64,000 bases of DNA from CAIZGX01 sp964511555. Lineage in GTDB: Bacteria; Bacteroidota; Bacteroidia; Flavobacteriales_D; Sanyastnellaceae. The notes below the pieces were generated by a model. The model searched no databases and had not been told where the DNA came from. It was given only the letters and a program-made list of their open reading frames with translations. Positions within the stretch are counted from its first letter, which is position 1, and every line of letters starts with the position of its first letter. The position numbers and the translations under genes were made by a program. Shown here piece after piece: positions 26,273 through 37,000 of the stretch. The DNA lies in the NCBI GenBank assembly GCA_964511555.1, contig CAZEFR010000001.1, positions 62,001-126,000 on the forward strand, in the 5' to 3' direction.

Positions 26273-27778
26273 ATGAAAAAAATCTACTCATTGATTGCAA
26301 TTGCTTTGTTGAGTGTAACTGGTGCTTCTGCGCAGCGTTACATGACCGAGCAGTTTTCTTCGGTTGACGTTCAAACGGACGTTACCTATGGCGTTAACGC
26401 TACTGTTTTGCTATTCCAAGTTGTTGGAGAAGCAGTGCCAGAACAGTTGAAAATGGATGTTTATACTCCTTCAGGAGACACTGAAACTAACCGTCCAGTG
26501 ATTCTTTATTTCCACACGGGTAATTTCCTTCCTTTTCCGCAAAATGCTGGAACCGGTGGAACACGCACAGATTCTTCGGTTGTTGAGATTTGTACAAGAT
26601 TAGCTAAGTTGGGATATGTAGTCGCATCTTGTGACTACCGCCTAGGTTGGAATCCGATTGCAGCAACACAAGAAGAGCGTGTAAATACGCTTATCAACGC
26701 TGCTTACCGTGGTGTTCAAGACGGTCGTACTGCAGTTCGTTATTTCCGTAAGACTGCTGCTGAAGATGGTAACCCATACGGAATTGATCCTGAGCGCGTA
26801 GCTATTTGGGGACAAGGAACAGGAGGGTACATCACTTTTGCAATGTCAGGTATTGATGCTTATTCAGATTTGTTGTTGCCTAAGTTTACCTCTAGCGCTG
26901 GTATTCCAATGGTATTGGATTTCGTAAACGGCGATATTTACGGTACTTCTGTAGGAACGAATCCGTTTACAGGTGACACTTTGTGCTATGCCAACCACGT
27001 TGGTTACAGCTCAGATGTGAACGTTGCTGTGAACATGGGTGGTGCATGTGGAGATATCTCTTGGATTGACGAGACCGACAATCCGATTATTTCATTCCAC
27101 GTTCCTTCAGATCCTTTTGCACCGTATTTCACAGGAACCGTAATTGTTCCAGGTTTGAATTTACCTGTTGTGGAAGTTCAAGGAAGTTATGATGTACAAT
27201 TGGCATTGAGCCAGTATGGTAACAACGGCGTATTTGAATTGGCTGAAGGTTATGAGCCTGGTCAAGTTTATACAGATGCTGCGAATTCGACAAACAATGG
27301 TTTTCATGGATTGTTCCCATTGGAAAGACCAGCGGGAATGGAAGCAGATTCAGGTCCATGGGAGTGGTGGGATCCAGCAACTAACCCAAACAGTGCAAAC
27401 GGATTTTTAACAAATCCTGATATGTCAATGGCTAAAGGAATGGCTTATTGCGATTCTATTTTAGGGTATGCGGTTCCGCGTATCGCTTGTGCATTGAATT
27501 TGAACACAAGTCCATGTTTCATTAGTGTAGACGAAATGGAAGAGGTTTCTTTCAATGTATTTCCAAACCCGGCTAACGAATCATTTGCTATCCGTGCTTC
27601 AGAGCGCGTTAGTGCAGTTCGTGTTTTCGATGCAATGGGAAGAGTGGTTTACAACTCGAACACAACCAATCAAGAAGTTGTATTTGTAGATTCTTCGAAT
27701 TGGTCTGCAGGAATGTATACCGTAGAGATTCATACTTCGAACAATGCAATTGCTAGAAAGAAAATGTTGAAGAACTAA
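26273..27778 (+). CDS. T9SS-exported alpha/beta-hydrolase-like protein lacking the nucleophile
   Basis: The signal peptide ends at about residue 20 (GASAQ). The body follows carboxylesterase/lipase-like alpha/beta hydrolases: LKMDVYTP, RPVILYFHTGNF (oxyanion region), VVASCDYRLG, VQDGRTAVRYFR and IDPERVAIWGQGTGGYI. In active relatives the last motif is GxSxGG; here the serine position is G182, so classical ester hydrolysis looks lost. The last 75 residues are a type A T9SS sorting domain (FNVFPNPANESF...GMYTVEIH...KKMLKN), so the protein should be secreted across the outer membrane and attached or released. It is coupled to a TonB receptor upstream and ends at a strong terminator. Confidence 0.85.
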   Translation: MKKIYSLIAIALLSVTGASAQRYMTEQFSSVDVQTDVTYGVNATVLLFQVVGEAVPEQLKMDVYTPSGDTETNRPVILYFHTGNFLPFPQNAGTGGTRTDSSVVEICTRLAKLGYVVASCDYRLGWNPIAATQEERVNTLINAAYRGVQDGRTAVRYFRKTAAEDGNPYGIDPERVAIWGQGTGGYITFAMSGIDAYSDLLLPKFTSSAGIPMVLDFVNGDIYGTSVGTNPFTGDTLCYANHVGYSSDVNVAVNMGGACGDISWIDETDNPIISFHVPSDPFAPYFTGTVIVPGLNLPVVEVQGSYDVQLALSQYGNNGVFELAEGYEPGQVYTDAANSTNNGFHGLFPLERPAGMEADSGPWEWWDPATNPNSANGFLTNPDMSMAKGMAYCDSILGYAVPRIACALNLNTSPCFISVDEMEEVSFNVFPNPANESFAIRASERVSAVRVFDAMGRVVYNSNTTNQEVVFVDSSNWSAGMYTVEIHTSNNAIARKKMLKN

Positions 27779-27801
27779 TTATTAGTTCTGATCATAAGAA
27801 G

Positions 27802-27828
27802 AAGGCCCTAGAAATAGGGCCTTTTTTT
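27802..27828 (+). terminator. rho-independent terminator after the hydrolase-like gene
   Basis: AAGGCCCTA and TAGGGCCTT form a perfect 9-bp stem with a GAAA tetraloop, running into a T-run. It ends the TonB receptor/hydrolase-like unit just before the convergent HIT gene. Confidence 0.92.
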
Positions 27829-27847
27829 ATTGTCGTATAAATTGAAA

Positions 27848-28237
27848 TTAAGCTTTTGAGATTTTTTCAGACAGTATGGTATACTCTTCAGCTGTGAATT
27901 TCAATCGCTCTTTTTCGAAATTCATATCGTGAATGTTGTTAATTGGAATTAGATGCATGTGTGCGTGCGGCACCTCTAATCCAATTACGCTTACACCAAT
28001 TTTTTTACAAGGAATGACAGCTTGAATTTTACGAGCCACTTCTTTAGCAAACAAATTCAGTTCTTTTAACTCTTTTTCAGGCAAATCGAAGATGTAGTCT
28101 ATTTCTTTCTTCGGAACAACAAGGGCGTGCCCTTTTGCGACAGGAAGAATATCTAGAAAGGCAATGAAGAGGTCGTTCTCCGCTATTTTATAACAGGGTA
28201 TTTCGCCGTTAATAATTCGAGTGAACAGCGTTGCCAT
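27848..28237 (-). CDS. HIT family nucleotide hydrolase/transferase
   Basis: A small histidine-triad protein that hydrolyses nucleotide phosphoramidates or dinucleoside polyphosphates. The triad appears as HAHMHLIPI near residue 90, and the N-terminus TLFTRIINGEIPCYKI is typical of the Hint group. It has 129 residues and no signal peptide. Its ATG overlaps the greA stop by one base (TAATG), so translation is coupled to greA; this pairing is common in Bacteroidota. The exact substrate is not known. Confidence 0.93.
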   Translation of the reverse strand: MATLFTRIINGEIPCYKIAENDLFIAFLDILPVAKGHALVVPKKEIDYIFDLPEKELKELNLFAKEVARKIQAVIPCKKIGVSVIGLEVPHAHMHLIPINNIHDMNFEKERLKFTAEEYTILSEKISKA

Positions 28238-28710
28238 TATCTATTGATATCAAGAATTTCGAGTTGAAGGGTGCCAGCTGGTACTTGAACTTCAGCAATA
28301 TCTCCAACTTTTTTACCGAGAAGTCCTTTTCCAATAGGAGAATCTATGCTTATTTTTTTATTGGCAAGATTTGCTTCATTTTCGGCAACAAGCGTATACT
28401 CTACCTCTGTGTTAGTTTTTAAATTCTTCAATTTTACACGAGAGAGGATATATACGCGCGAGTTGTCAATATGCGAATCATCAATGAGTCTGGCGTTCGC
28501 AGCGAGATCTTCCATTTTCGCAATGCGCGCCTCAAGGTGGCCTTGCGCTTCTTTGGCAGCGTCGTATTCCGCATTTTCACTTAGGTCACCCTTATCCCTG
28601 GCTTCAGCAATTTGTTGACTTATTTTAGGACGTTCAACCATTTTAAGGTTGTAAAGTTCGTCTTTCAATTTTTTCAGTCCTTCAGCGGTGTAGTATGCAA
28701 TATTCGACAT
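28237..28710 (-). CDS. greA: transcription elongation factor GreA
   Basis: GreA enters the secondary channel of backtracked RNA polymerase and triggers transcript cleavage. The N-terminal coiled coil (about residues 1-75) contains the family signature around RDKGDLSENAEYDAAKE, with the acidic tip residues D and E that coordinate catalytic Mg. The C-terminal FKBP-like domain (about 80-157) includes ISIDSPIGKGLLGKKVGD. The length of 157 is standard. It is upstream of and coupled to the HIT gene. Confidence 0.97.
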   Translation of the reverse strand: MSNIAYYTAEGLKKLKDELYNLKMVERPKISQQIAEARDKGDLSENAEYDAAKEAQGHLEARIAKMEDLAANARLIDDSHIDNSRVYILSRVKLKNLKTNTEVEYTLVAENEANLANKKISIDSPIGKGLLGKKVGDIAEVQVPAGTLQLEILDINR

Positions 28711-28732
28711 ATTTCAATGGTGTTGTAAATGA

Positions 28733-28756
28733 AGAAACCTCGCGAACGAGGCTTCT
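28733..28756 (-). terminator. hairpin terminator after the PorV/PorQ-family gene
   Basis: On the minus strand AGAA-GCCTCG-TTCG-CGAGGT-TTCT pairs with one internal mismatch around a UUCG loop and is followed by TCATTT. It lies 20 nt after the stop of the PorV/PorQ-family gene and just before greA, so it likely ends the three-gene TonB operon. The T-run is imperfect. Confidence 0.5.
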
Positions 28757-28758
28757 AA

Positions 28759-28766
28759 CAAATATA
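28759..28766 (-). promoter_or_regulatory. possible -7 element for greA-HIT
   Basis: TATATTTG on the minus strand fits TAnnTTTG exactly, 49 nt upstream of the greA start. It lies on the 3' side of the preceding gene and next to the hairpin, so the two calls partly compete. Confidence 0.3.
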
Positions 28767-28776
28767 GTAAGAATTT

Positions 28777-29814
28777 TTAAAGAGTAATGTGTATTCCCAT
28801 ACTGTGAATGCCATTGAATGGATTCGTAACACGATAAGAGTAATCCAATCCAATTACACCCCCATTGTCACCGGTAGGCAATTGAATGGTCATTCCACCC
28901 GTAGGACCAGTTAGAGCACTTTGTGCATTGTAAGTGGTGCTTGAACCAATGTCTTGTTGGAATCCACCGCGTAAAAATAAACGGTCTCTGAGGTTGAATT
29001 CTAAGCCCAAGGCAAGCTGATCTTTACTGAAAGAGTTAGACGTATAGGCGCTATTTGCAGTAAGTTTCATCTTGTTCTTCATAAGGAAGTCGTACGCGAA
29101 ACCAACATTAACCATAGAAGGCATTTCATAAGGCTGCGAACGTTGCTCTACCGTAAGGGTGTTTCCATTTGAAGGAATGACAGCAGACACCGTAAGACCG
29201 TCGCCTTTGTAGCGCATGGTTGGTCCAACGTTACGAAGCGTTATTCCGAAACGGATGTTATCTTTTTCTCCTGTAACATAACGTATACCCGCGTCGAAAG
29301 CAACACCTTGTGAGCGGACATTGTAGATAGCTTCACTTATAAGTCTAACAGTGATACCGCCATAAATACTGTTCGAAAATTCTTTTGCGAAACTGATACC
29401 TATGTTTGAATAGTTAGCAGTGAAAGAACCAATTCCACCTTCGGGAAGATCTTCGGTAGTTCTGTCAATTTCACCAAAGTTCATATTTACAACAGACAAG
29501 CCAAAAGCTCCTGAATTGCCTATTTTTTGTCCGAAGGCAGCTGAATTAAGTTGTATGCCTGTACCAACGAAATACTGCGTATTTGTGAAAAGTAGTTCAG
29601 TCTTTTTGATGAAGGCGAGGCCAGCAACATTAAGGAAAACACTTTCAACGCCACTTACGGAAGCTAGCGAAGAGTTAGCTAATCCAGAAGAGCGAGCCCA
29701 GGGATTGACCAAAAGATGGCTTGCGCCTGCTGCTCCAGATCTGTCAGGATTTCCCGCAAATGCTGAAGTAAGCGTAACAAAGAGAATAGCGAACGTTAAG
29801 ATTGTATTTTTCAT
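28777..29814 (-). CDS. PorV/PorQ family outer-membrane barrel
   Basis: A FadL-like outer-membrane beta-barrel of the family that includes T9SS PorV and PorQ, which carry finished T9SS cargo to the attachment complex. The signal peptide ends at about residue 20 (TSAFAG). The N-terminal block ASHLLVNPWARSSGLANSSLASVSG...FLNVAGLAF is the family hallmark. The remainder has alternating strands, and the protein ends IHSMGIHITL. At 345 residues it fits the family. It is 20 bp downstream of the 1397-residue surface-protein gene, suggesting a dedicated partner for that protein. Whether it acts like PorV or has another role is not decidable here. Confidence 0.88.
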   Translation of the reverse strand: MKNTILTFAILFVTLTSAFAGNPDRSGAAGASHLLVNPWARSSGLANSSLASVSGVESVFLNVAGLAFIKKTELLFTNTQYFVGTGIQLNSAAFGQKIGNSGAFGLSVVNMNFGEIDRTTEDLPEGGIGSFTANYSNIGISFAKEFSNSIYGGITVRLISEAIYNVRSQGVAFDAGIRYVTGEKDNIRFGITLRNVGPTMRYKGDGLTVSAVIPSNGNTLTVEQRSQPYEMPSMVNVGFAYDFLMKNKMKLTANSAYTSNSFSKDQLALGLEFNLRDRLFLRGGFQQDIGSSTTYNAQSALTGPTGGMTIQLPTGDNGGVIGLDYSYRVTNPFNGIHSMGIHITL

Positions 29815-29834
29815 GATCGTAATTCGATTTCCAA

Positions 29835-32800
29835 TTAGAAGTTATTTAAGTCAACGGGACGCATTACCCCAAACCATTTTAAGATTTTTTCTCCTATGCC
29901 AGGTACGTTCACATGAATAATGTACGTTCCTGATGCAATGGGTATATTTCTTTCGTTTTTCAAATCCCAATCAATGCTTGTTATTTGATCTGCCTTCTTG
30001 AATTGACGAATACGATTTCCATTAAGGTCGAAAATGGTAACATCACAGATATCAGGAAGATTTGTAATCTTGATTCGATTATCAAGTTTATTGGTTTCGT
30101 AAGAACTGAAAGCATAGTAAGGGTTAGGAACAACATTAATGATATCAAGAACTGATGTTAAAGTGTTCTCGTCACTGGTTGTTGTGGCAATATTCTTCGT
30201 TGAGAAAGTATAGATATTGCGCCATTCGTTTACTGAACCTTCAGCTGATGTCAAATCTGGACTGTTGTATGCGTAGCTCGCGAAGGGTTTCGCAACACGA
30301 ATGCTTATACGCACGTCGTTAGGAATAAGACCTTCTTCAACCGAAAGCAAGGGATGCTCAGGATTTACCAATCCGCTGCCTACCCATGTACAACCTCTAA
30401 ATACTTTTTTCCAGTTGGAAGAACTAATTGAAGGATTTGAGAGCGTGCTATGTAAGAAGGCTCCATTGTCGTAAGCTGGGCAAAGAGACAAGCTTGAGTT
30501 TGGACTCGATGCTGAGTAATCTTCCCAACGGAGGTTTTTAAATACATAGATCCAGTGTTGACCTCCAAATAAAGGTTGTCCGTTGTTGGTGTATAGACGA
30601 GAGCTTGGATTCCAAATCATGTCGCGTCCGTTTTCACCAACCAACCAACTGTCTTCACCGAAAGCCATGTTCAAGCGTTCACCAGTACTTAAGTCGATTG
30701 CATATCCAGGGAACCAACCCATTCCAATACCAGATACTAAGTCGCCTTCTGCTGCGTTGTATCCAGGTTGTCCGGCCTTTCTTCCATTTTTATCTACGGA
30801 TGGAGCGCGACGCACCTTCATTTTCTCAGGATCAACGCTATTATCTCCATCGTTATCTTCAGCCAATTCAGGGGTAAACTGCATTTCCAATACAGGGCAG
30901 CGGGTCCATTTAGTCTTGTCTTTGGTGAAAACAACATCTATATTGTTCAAACCACGAATACTCGATTTACGCTGCTGATCAAGTTGATCGAGATCACTTT
31001 TTAGTTCGTTAATGGTAGGAGCAACGTTGTTTACCACGATGTTGTCGTCGTTCGGGTCAAGAACAGTACCTGAAACTAAGCAATAAGGAGACCATGTACC
31101 ACCAACTACCGCTTCGTATTTTTCTTGCTCATCTGTGAATGGGAAACCTGAGCTACCTTGCTCGTAATCGTCGTACAAGGCTTCTGATAATGCTTGCGGA
31201 TCAGTTCCTTCAGTTTTTACATTACCAGCCCTAATCCAGTTTTGCTCAGAGAAACCTTCAGCATCCTGAATACCAGTCAACCACGGTTTAGATGGATCGG
31301 CGTAAGAAATAGTAGAGGACAAAAGTTCGGTGTAATGTCTCACGGTGCTTCCTTCAACTTGGTATTCATATTGTCCCCAAGTAACAGATAAGCCCCAATC
31401 TAAAATAACGTCTTCACTTGAAGTGTCAAACTTTTTATAAGTACCATAGATAGTTCCATCATCCAGGTTTTCAAGTTCCCAGTACATACTATCAGGTGCA
31501 TCTTCACCGAATTCAGTAGTTTTCAGACGAAGTTCAAAGTCAGCAGATGGAACTCTCAAAGGATCAACAACTTTAACCTGCACAGGACCTTTTCCAGGAG
31601 CATAGGTGAGTTCACTTATGTTGTTATTTGCCAAAATGATAGCTTCAGTTTCTGAACTGAGTAATAGATCGTTAGCGCCATTACCTTTTCCCTCAAGACG
31701 GGTAAGCGGAACACCGTCGCCGTAATTCGAATTTTGTATAGTTCCACCTAATTCAGGCGAAGGAATATGTGGAATAGCAGCTATTTTTTGAATAGCACCA
31801 AGAGCGCTCTTGCGTGAAGAAAGGAATGCTTCATCTTGACCTTTCTCTAGACCAATATCGTATTGAGAGTAGTTGTTATATCCGTAAGCAATTACCATGA
31901 AGTAATACGTCTTGTGATTTATCAAGGCGTTATTACCAGTTGCGAATGCATCAGTGGTAACTCGGAATGAGCGCTGAATACCCTCATCTGCACCGTCTAC
32001 CTTAAGTTCTGGAATAATATATCCTGTTTCAGGATCTCTAGAGAAATTAATTATTCTTCCAATGCCATTTTCTACGTCACATTGTGCAATTAAGCGAGCC
32101 TTCTGAATATCACCGAGGTCGCTGGCGCTTACATCGTCGCTAGCTCTTTGGTATACTAGATATCCTTCAAATTTATAAGATCTTTGCTCTTCTGTTAATT
32201 GCGTACCATCTGCAAGTTCTTCTGGGATACTTGGGTCGAAACCACCTTGACTAGGACCATAATTTTCTTGGAAATTTGTGGAGATAGCATTGTCATTTGA
32301 CAACATAAGAATGATCTCTTTGTCTAATTCCTGAATGGTAACATCTGGTGCATCAGGACCTGAAACCAACTCGAAACAATTGTCAAATAGAGATTGTGCT
32401 TTATCATCAAACTCGCGAAGAAGTCTTACCGACTCAAAAGGATTTCCGCTATTTGCACGAGCCCAAACAACTCCAAGAGTAATGTTGTTGTAATCACCAG
32501 GCTTGAGTGTGAATGGGCCTGCTGCTTGAATAAAACGTCTGTCATTTGGCGGATTGCCTTCAGATTCTTCGGACCAATCTTCGGTGATCACTCCACCTGT
32601 ACCCCAATGCAAAGGGTCAGTGTCATCTGGGAACATATAGTCAGCATTGATTTCTGTTACATTAGCACCAGAGGCGCCGTTTCCGCCGTAGTTCATGCGT
32701 TGTCCATTCTTCCAAAAACCTCTCATGTAATTGTAGAAGTGACTTGGTAATGCAGGTTCTCCGTTTACAGGATTTTGACTGTTGTTGTAATAAACGAACT

Positions 32801-34028
32801 TTCTCATTCCAAAACGTTCGTTGTCTACAACACCATCGCCGTATCCAATACCCAAACCTTTGTAGGGAATACCGTCTTCGTCAATTGCTTCAAGTATATC
32901 GGTTGTAAGCGGGTTATCTTTGTTATCGGCATCTTGGTAGGGTCCTTCGAAGAAATCCACACCAACCGCTGGTGGGTTCGCACCATAACCTAGCGAAGAA
33001 GCAGTAGTCTCATCGAAGGCATCTCCGTTGTAGCAGTATCCAAGACCACGTTGAACATCACAACCAACATAGTCATCTACAGAAGTACCCAAGTCAGCAT
33101 CAACCCATGATCCGAAATAAGTTTCTGTTAATGTTTGTGAACCTTGGTTAATTAGGACGTAATTGTAGAAAGTCATGTTATTAACCTCGTCGTTCGAAGT
33201 AAAAGCAAAAGCTTGAGCACGAATCTCCATTCCAATGGGTTGTCCTTGAGATTCGGTGTGCGCATTTCCTTTATCGTTGAAGATCCAATAAAAAGTTTGG
33301 TCACCGTAAAGAGGAACAATGTCTTCTCTACGACGCTCAGCACAATTGATTTCTCTTAAGAAATCGTACCAAGGATAGTCACCGTTTTGAGGGTTATAGA
33401 ATCCATCATTGTCGTAATCGTAAAATGGTGCCAGGTATAAATCTTGGCCTGCAGCAGTATTTCCAATAGCAGGGTATTCGTAGAAGTAACCAGGAATAGC
33501 ATAGTCTGTAGCACAGTCAGTTCCTCCGGCTTGAATGCAATCGTAATATGCTCGGTGCTTTTGGGCATCTTGTCTGAAAGAGACAAAGAATCTATCGTAC
33601 TGCTCGCAAGTGGTTTCATTCACGGATGCTGTACCATCGTTAGTAAGAGGACCGGGCCAGTAGTCATTTCCAGATGCTCTGAACGTAATCGCTGCCAACT
33701 TCAGCTGTTGGTCTGGCGATATACCACCCATCCACAATGAACCGGCATATATTGAAGACACTCCGCTTCCTTTCGGAACTTCGTAAGCTGCTCTGCTTAA
33801 AGAACGACTTTGCCACATGGAACCACCTGTTTCAATGAGTGCTTTAACGTTGTTCCAAGCCAGGTCTCTTAGACCAGTAGCAGGAGCGCACAATGCTGCT
33901 CTCGATTCTGCTACAACATCAGCATTCTGGGCCATCCCTGAATTTTCAAGTACTGATTTGTAACCGAATGCTTGGTTAGCAAAACCAAGTGAAAGAGCAA
34001 TTAGACCGAGGTATATATTTTTTCTCAT
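29835..34028 (-). CDS. giant exported surface protein with atypical C-terminal domain
   Basis: I do not recognise a catalytic family. The signal peptide starts at the second possible ATG (MRKNIYLGLIALSLGF...QAFG), which is chosen because the upstream MIYSHS extension adds nothing. The mature part of about 1370 residues is rich in Tyr, Asp, Asn and Gly (many DYDNDGF-like acidic turns) with few lysines, as in extracellular Bacteroidota proteins. The last 100 residues form an Ig-like T9SS-type domain (NVVPNPYYAFSSYE...ITNLPDICDVTIFDLNGN...ASGTYIIHV), but the protein ends with WFGVMRPVDLNNF instead of a basic tail. It lies between a giant TonB receptor and a PorV/PorQ-family barrel on the same strand. 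Confidence 0.88.
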   Translation of the reverse strand: MRKNIYLGLIALSLGFANQAFGYKSVLENSGMAQNADVVAESRAALCAPATGLRDLAWNNVKALIETGGSMWQSRSLSRAAYEVPKGSGVSSIYAGSLWMGGISPDQQLKLAAITFRASGNDYWPGPLTNDGTASVNETTCEQYDRFFVSFRQDAQKHRAYYDCIQAGGTDCATDYAIPGYFYEYPAIGNTAAGQDLYLAPFYDYDNDGFYNPQNGDYPWYDFLREINCAERRREDIVPLYGDQTFYWIFNDKGNAHTESQGQPIGMEIRAQAFAFTSNDEVNNMTFYNYVLINQGSQTLTETYFGSWVDADLGTSVDDYVGCDVQRGLGYCYNGDAFDETTASSLGYGANPPAVGVDFFEGPYQDADNKDNPLTTDILEAIDEDGIPYKGLGIGYGDGVVDNERFGMRKFVYYNNSQNPVNGEPALPSHFYNYMRGFWKNGQRMNYGGNGASGANVTEINADYMFPDDTDPLHWGTGGVITEDWSEESEGNPPNDRRFIQAAGPFTLKPGDYNNITLGVVWARANSGNPFESVRLLREFDDKAQSLFDNCFELVSGPDAPDVTIQELDKEIILMLSNDNAISTNFQENYGPSQGGFDPSIPEELADGTQLTEEQRSYKFEGYLVYQRASDDVSASDLGDIQKARLIAQCDVENGIGRIINFSRDPETGYIIPELKVDGADEGIQRSFRVTTDAFATGNNALINHKTYYFMVIAYGYNNYSQYDIGLEKGQDEAFLSSRKSALGAIQKIAAIPHIPSPELGGTIQNSNYGDGVPLTRLEGKGNGANDLLLSSETEAIILANNNISELTYAPGKGPVQVKVVDPLRVPSADFELRLKTTEFGEDAPDSMYWELENLDDGTIYGTYKKFDTSSEDVILDWGLSVTWGQYEYQVEGSTVRHYTELLSSTISYADPSKPWLTGIQDAEGFSEQNWIRAGNVKTEGTDPQALSEALYDDYEQGSSGFPFTDEQEKYEAVVGGTWSPYCLVSGTVLDPNDDNIVVNNVAPTINELKSDLDQLDQQRKSSIRGLNNIDVVFTKDKTKWTRCPVLEMQFTPELAEDNDGDNSVDPEKMKVRRAPSVDKNGRKAGQPGYNAAEGDLVSGIGMGWFPGYAIDLSTGERLNMAFGEDSWLVGENGRDMIWNPSSRLYTNNGQPLFGGQHWIYVFKNLRWEDYSASSPNSSLSLCPAYDNGAFLHSTLSNPSISSSNWKKVFRGCTWVGSGLVNPEHPLLSVEEGLIPNDVRISIRVAKPFASYAYNSPDLTSAEGSVNEWRNIYTFSTKNIATTTSDENTLTSVLDIINVVPNPYYAFSSYETNKLDNRIKITNLPDICDVTIFDLNGNRIRQFKKADQITSIDWDLKNERNIPIASGTYIIHVNVPGIGEKILKWFGVMRPVDLNNF

Positions 34029-34057
34029 GCTGTGTGAATAAATCATTTTGAAGAAAA

Positions 34058-37000
34058 TTAAAAATCAAATCTCATTCCTAAACGTATTTGACGTGGCGCA
34101 CCCAAATTGAAAGGATTGTTGACAAACATGCTGTAGTAGTTTCTGAATGATTCAGGATTGTTTTGGGTGTTGATTACGTTCTGGTATTGAGCCGCGGCAA
34201 GGTAACCGTCGTCATCAGGAGTTCCAGTAAATCTGTATACACTTGAGACATTTTGAGTATTCAACAAGTTTGTTATCCAGAAGTAAACGTTCAGATTTGC
34301 AGCTTTTTGTTTGTCTCCTTCTCCCCCGAACTTCAAACTGAAGTTCTTATCGAGGTTCATGTCAACAGTGAATTGCCATGGAAGACGTGAACTGTTGATG
34401 CCACCTGCAGTTGTTGGGCTAATTTCCCCTGTAATGGGCGTGGGGAATACTTGAGCGGTGTATGGAGTACCTGAACCCAAGTTAGCTATAAGGTTAGCAC
34501 CTGTATTTGCAAAAATTTGTTTTCCAAACCAAACGGGTCCGTTGTATTCTTTTCCTTCTCCATAACGATAGTCTACAGTAGTCACAATTCTGTGACGCTG
34601 ATCGTAATTCACAGGAGCTACAGTTCTTAAGTTTGGAAGTCCTGCATTAATAAGGGCCAATTGCGTTTGTGTAGTTGAACCTGTTCCGTCTGCGAATTGA
34701 AGCGTATACGAGGTTTTCATCCAAAGATTACCTGTTCTTCTCAAATCATAAGTTAAGGTCAAACCTTTAACAGTACCGAAGTCAAGGTTTCCGAAGGCAC
34801 TATATGTGCTCGGGTATGCTCCATTGAATCGGCGAACTTGTATCATGTCGCGTAATTCACGATAGAAAGCTTCAACTTTGATAGAAGATGTTTTAGACAA
34901 AACTTGTTGGAAACCAAGTGCGTAATCTACTGTTTTTTCAGGACGTAGATCAGGGTTATTTAACAACACGTTTCTGTTTTCCATAAACAAATAATCAACT
35001 GGATTGAAGCGATTGCTTGTTGTTGGACGTTGTGTTAGGATGTCGTAGTGCGCGAAGAATAGCGCCTCTTCCGAGATAGGGAAAGAGAAGGCTACGCGAG
35101 GCATGAAGTTAACAGCAGGTGTATATTCTCTGAAGGCATTGCTTGTTAGAGCAGCATCTGGGTCAACGCTCAAATATGGATTAATTTTTCCACCTGCAGC
35201 AATGCTTGTGAAAGGGTCATTTACAAGTGTTCCTTGTGCATTGTACCAGTTATCGCCATCGCGGTATCCTTGAATCGCCGTTGGGTTGTTTATATCATCT
35301 ACGTAAACCACGAAGTTGTCTCCAATGTTGGATGGACGAGAAGTACCGAAGTCGCCAAAATCAACCTCACCTGCGGTAAAGGCTTCACTGATAACGTAAG
35401 GATCCTTCGGAACGTATTGGTTTGCATCGTATCTGTCGATACGCAGACCCACGTTAAAGATTAAGTCGTCGAAGGCGAACTTATCCATGATATAACCTGA
35501 AATGTATACAGGCTCGAAAGCACCTACCGAACGAGTATAGTATGAACCATTTCCAAGAGAATACCTTTCAGCGAAGAAATCGTCTAAAGATGGTCTTCTG
35601 CTTAACATGTTACCTCTGTGATCGAAACCGAAATAGGTAACTACGTTATTTCCTGAGTTTAATAGGTCATCGGCACCGAACATGTCAACTGACAAGAAAT
35701 CTGGACTCAAACCATCTGTGTTTATAAAATCTGTTCCGTTAGGATCAAGACCCATAGCAGTTCTTAGATTATAATCGAACTCAAATTGATCGCTACCAAC
35801 GAGATTTGCGTAATCTACGTATGTGAATGTTCCGTTGTTCGAATAAATAGGGCTATCTGTGTCTAACTCTTGGTTGTGGTAGTTTGCATATTGACGGGCT
35901 AGCGTCCACAAGCTAATAGGAGCAACCGCGTATCCGGCATCTTTACGCTGCTCGAATTCAAAACCAACTTCGATGGCGTGATCACCGATATCAGCAGAGC
36001 CAGAACCGGAAACACGGAATTGATTGTTTCGAGAAATACTATAGTTGTTTGATTTAGCACCAACGTGTGACCAAAGATCATAAGTTCCGGCGGGCTGTTG
36101 GCCATTCACTAATCCATTACCACCTTGAATATTGGTTATCGAAGCATATGGAGAATTACCAATCTGCTCTGTTTCTGAGGTAAAGTCATTTATAGAGGGG
36201 TCGAAGAATTGGTTGTCTGTAATAATAGGATCTGTTCCATTCAATACTTCGGTTACATATGGATTGGTATTGAAAAGTGTGAAGAATTGGTTTGTTATTG
36301 CAGCAAGGTCAGGATTGTATTCAGACGGTGTGAAGTTCACGTTAACGTCCTGCCAACCGTTCTGCTCGAAATAGTTTCCAGAACTATTTAATGTGTATGA
36401 AGGCGTTCTGAAAATGTCGAAATTACCAACGTGACCATATCGGAAAAGATTTCCACCGTGTGTAGCGTCTTCTGACCGATTGTATGAGCTGCTATAATCT
36501 GCTTGAATTCTGTAGAATACATTTTTAAGATTCGAGCTTGCAGATTCGTCTTCTGCATTTTTGAAACGCTGCGCGAATTTCGCGTAAGCACGCCAATCGA
36601 GCCCTGTGTTTTGCTGGTTATTCTCCCAGTTCATTAACATGTTTCCATAGTCAAAACCATTTCCGCGACTTATCGCTGCTGTACCCCCGAAGGTTAGCGT
36701 AACGTTTTCAGAGGCATTTAAATCAATTTTACCAACAAGATTCGCTTGTCTATTGCGAACGTTCATTCGCGTATTGATTTTTTCAAAATCATTTGCTGTT
36801 AAGAAATCGGCATTGTAAAGTGCGCCGTTTACTGTTCCGTCAGCCTGAACGTTTTGACGCAATGGATTTGCCAAAAGTCCTTGACGAGCATCTTCTTTCA
36901 TGCGATAAACTCCACCAAAGGTTGGTCCACCGTCTACAATATCTGTGTAGTTTCCTGATAAAAAGAAGCCAAGGATAGGTCGCCCTTTTGTTCCGTCAGC

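Noticed and set aside
32394..32993. Two plus-strand frames of 72 and 118 codons inside the giant surface-protein gene
   Set aside because: They are antisense to a continuous 1397-codon gene and lack any protein-like composition or start context.
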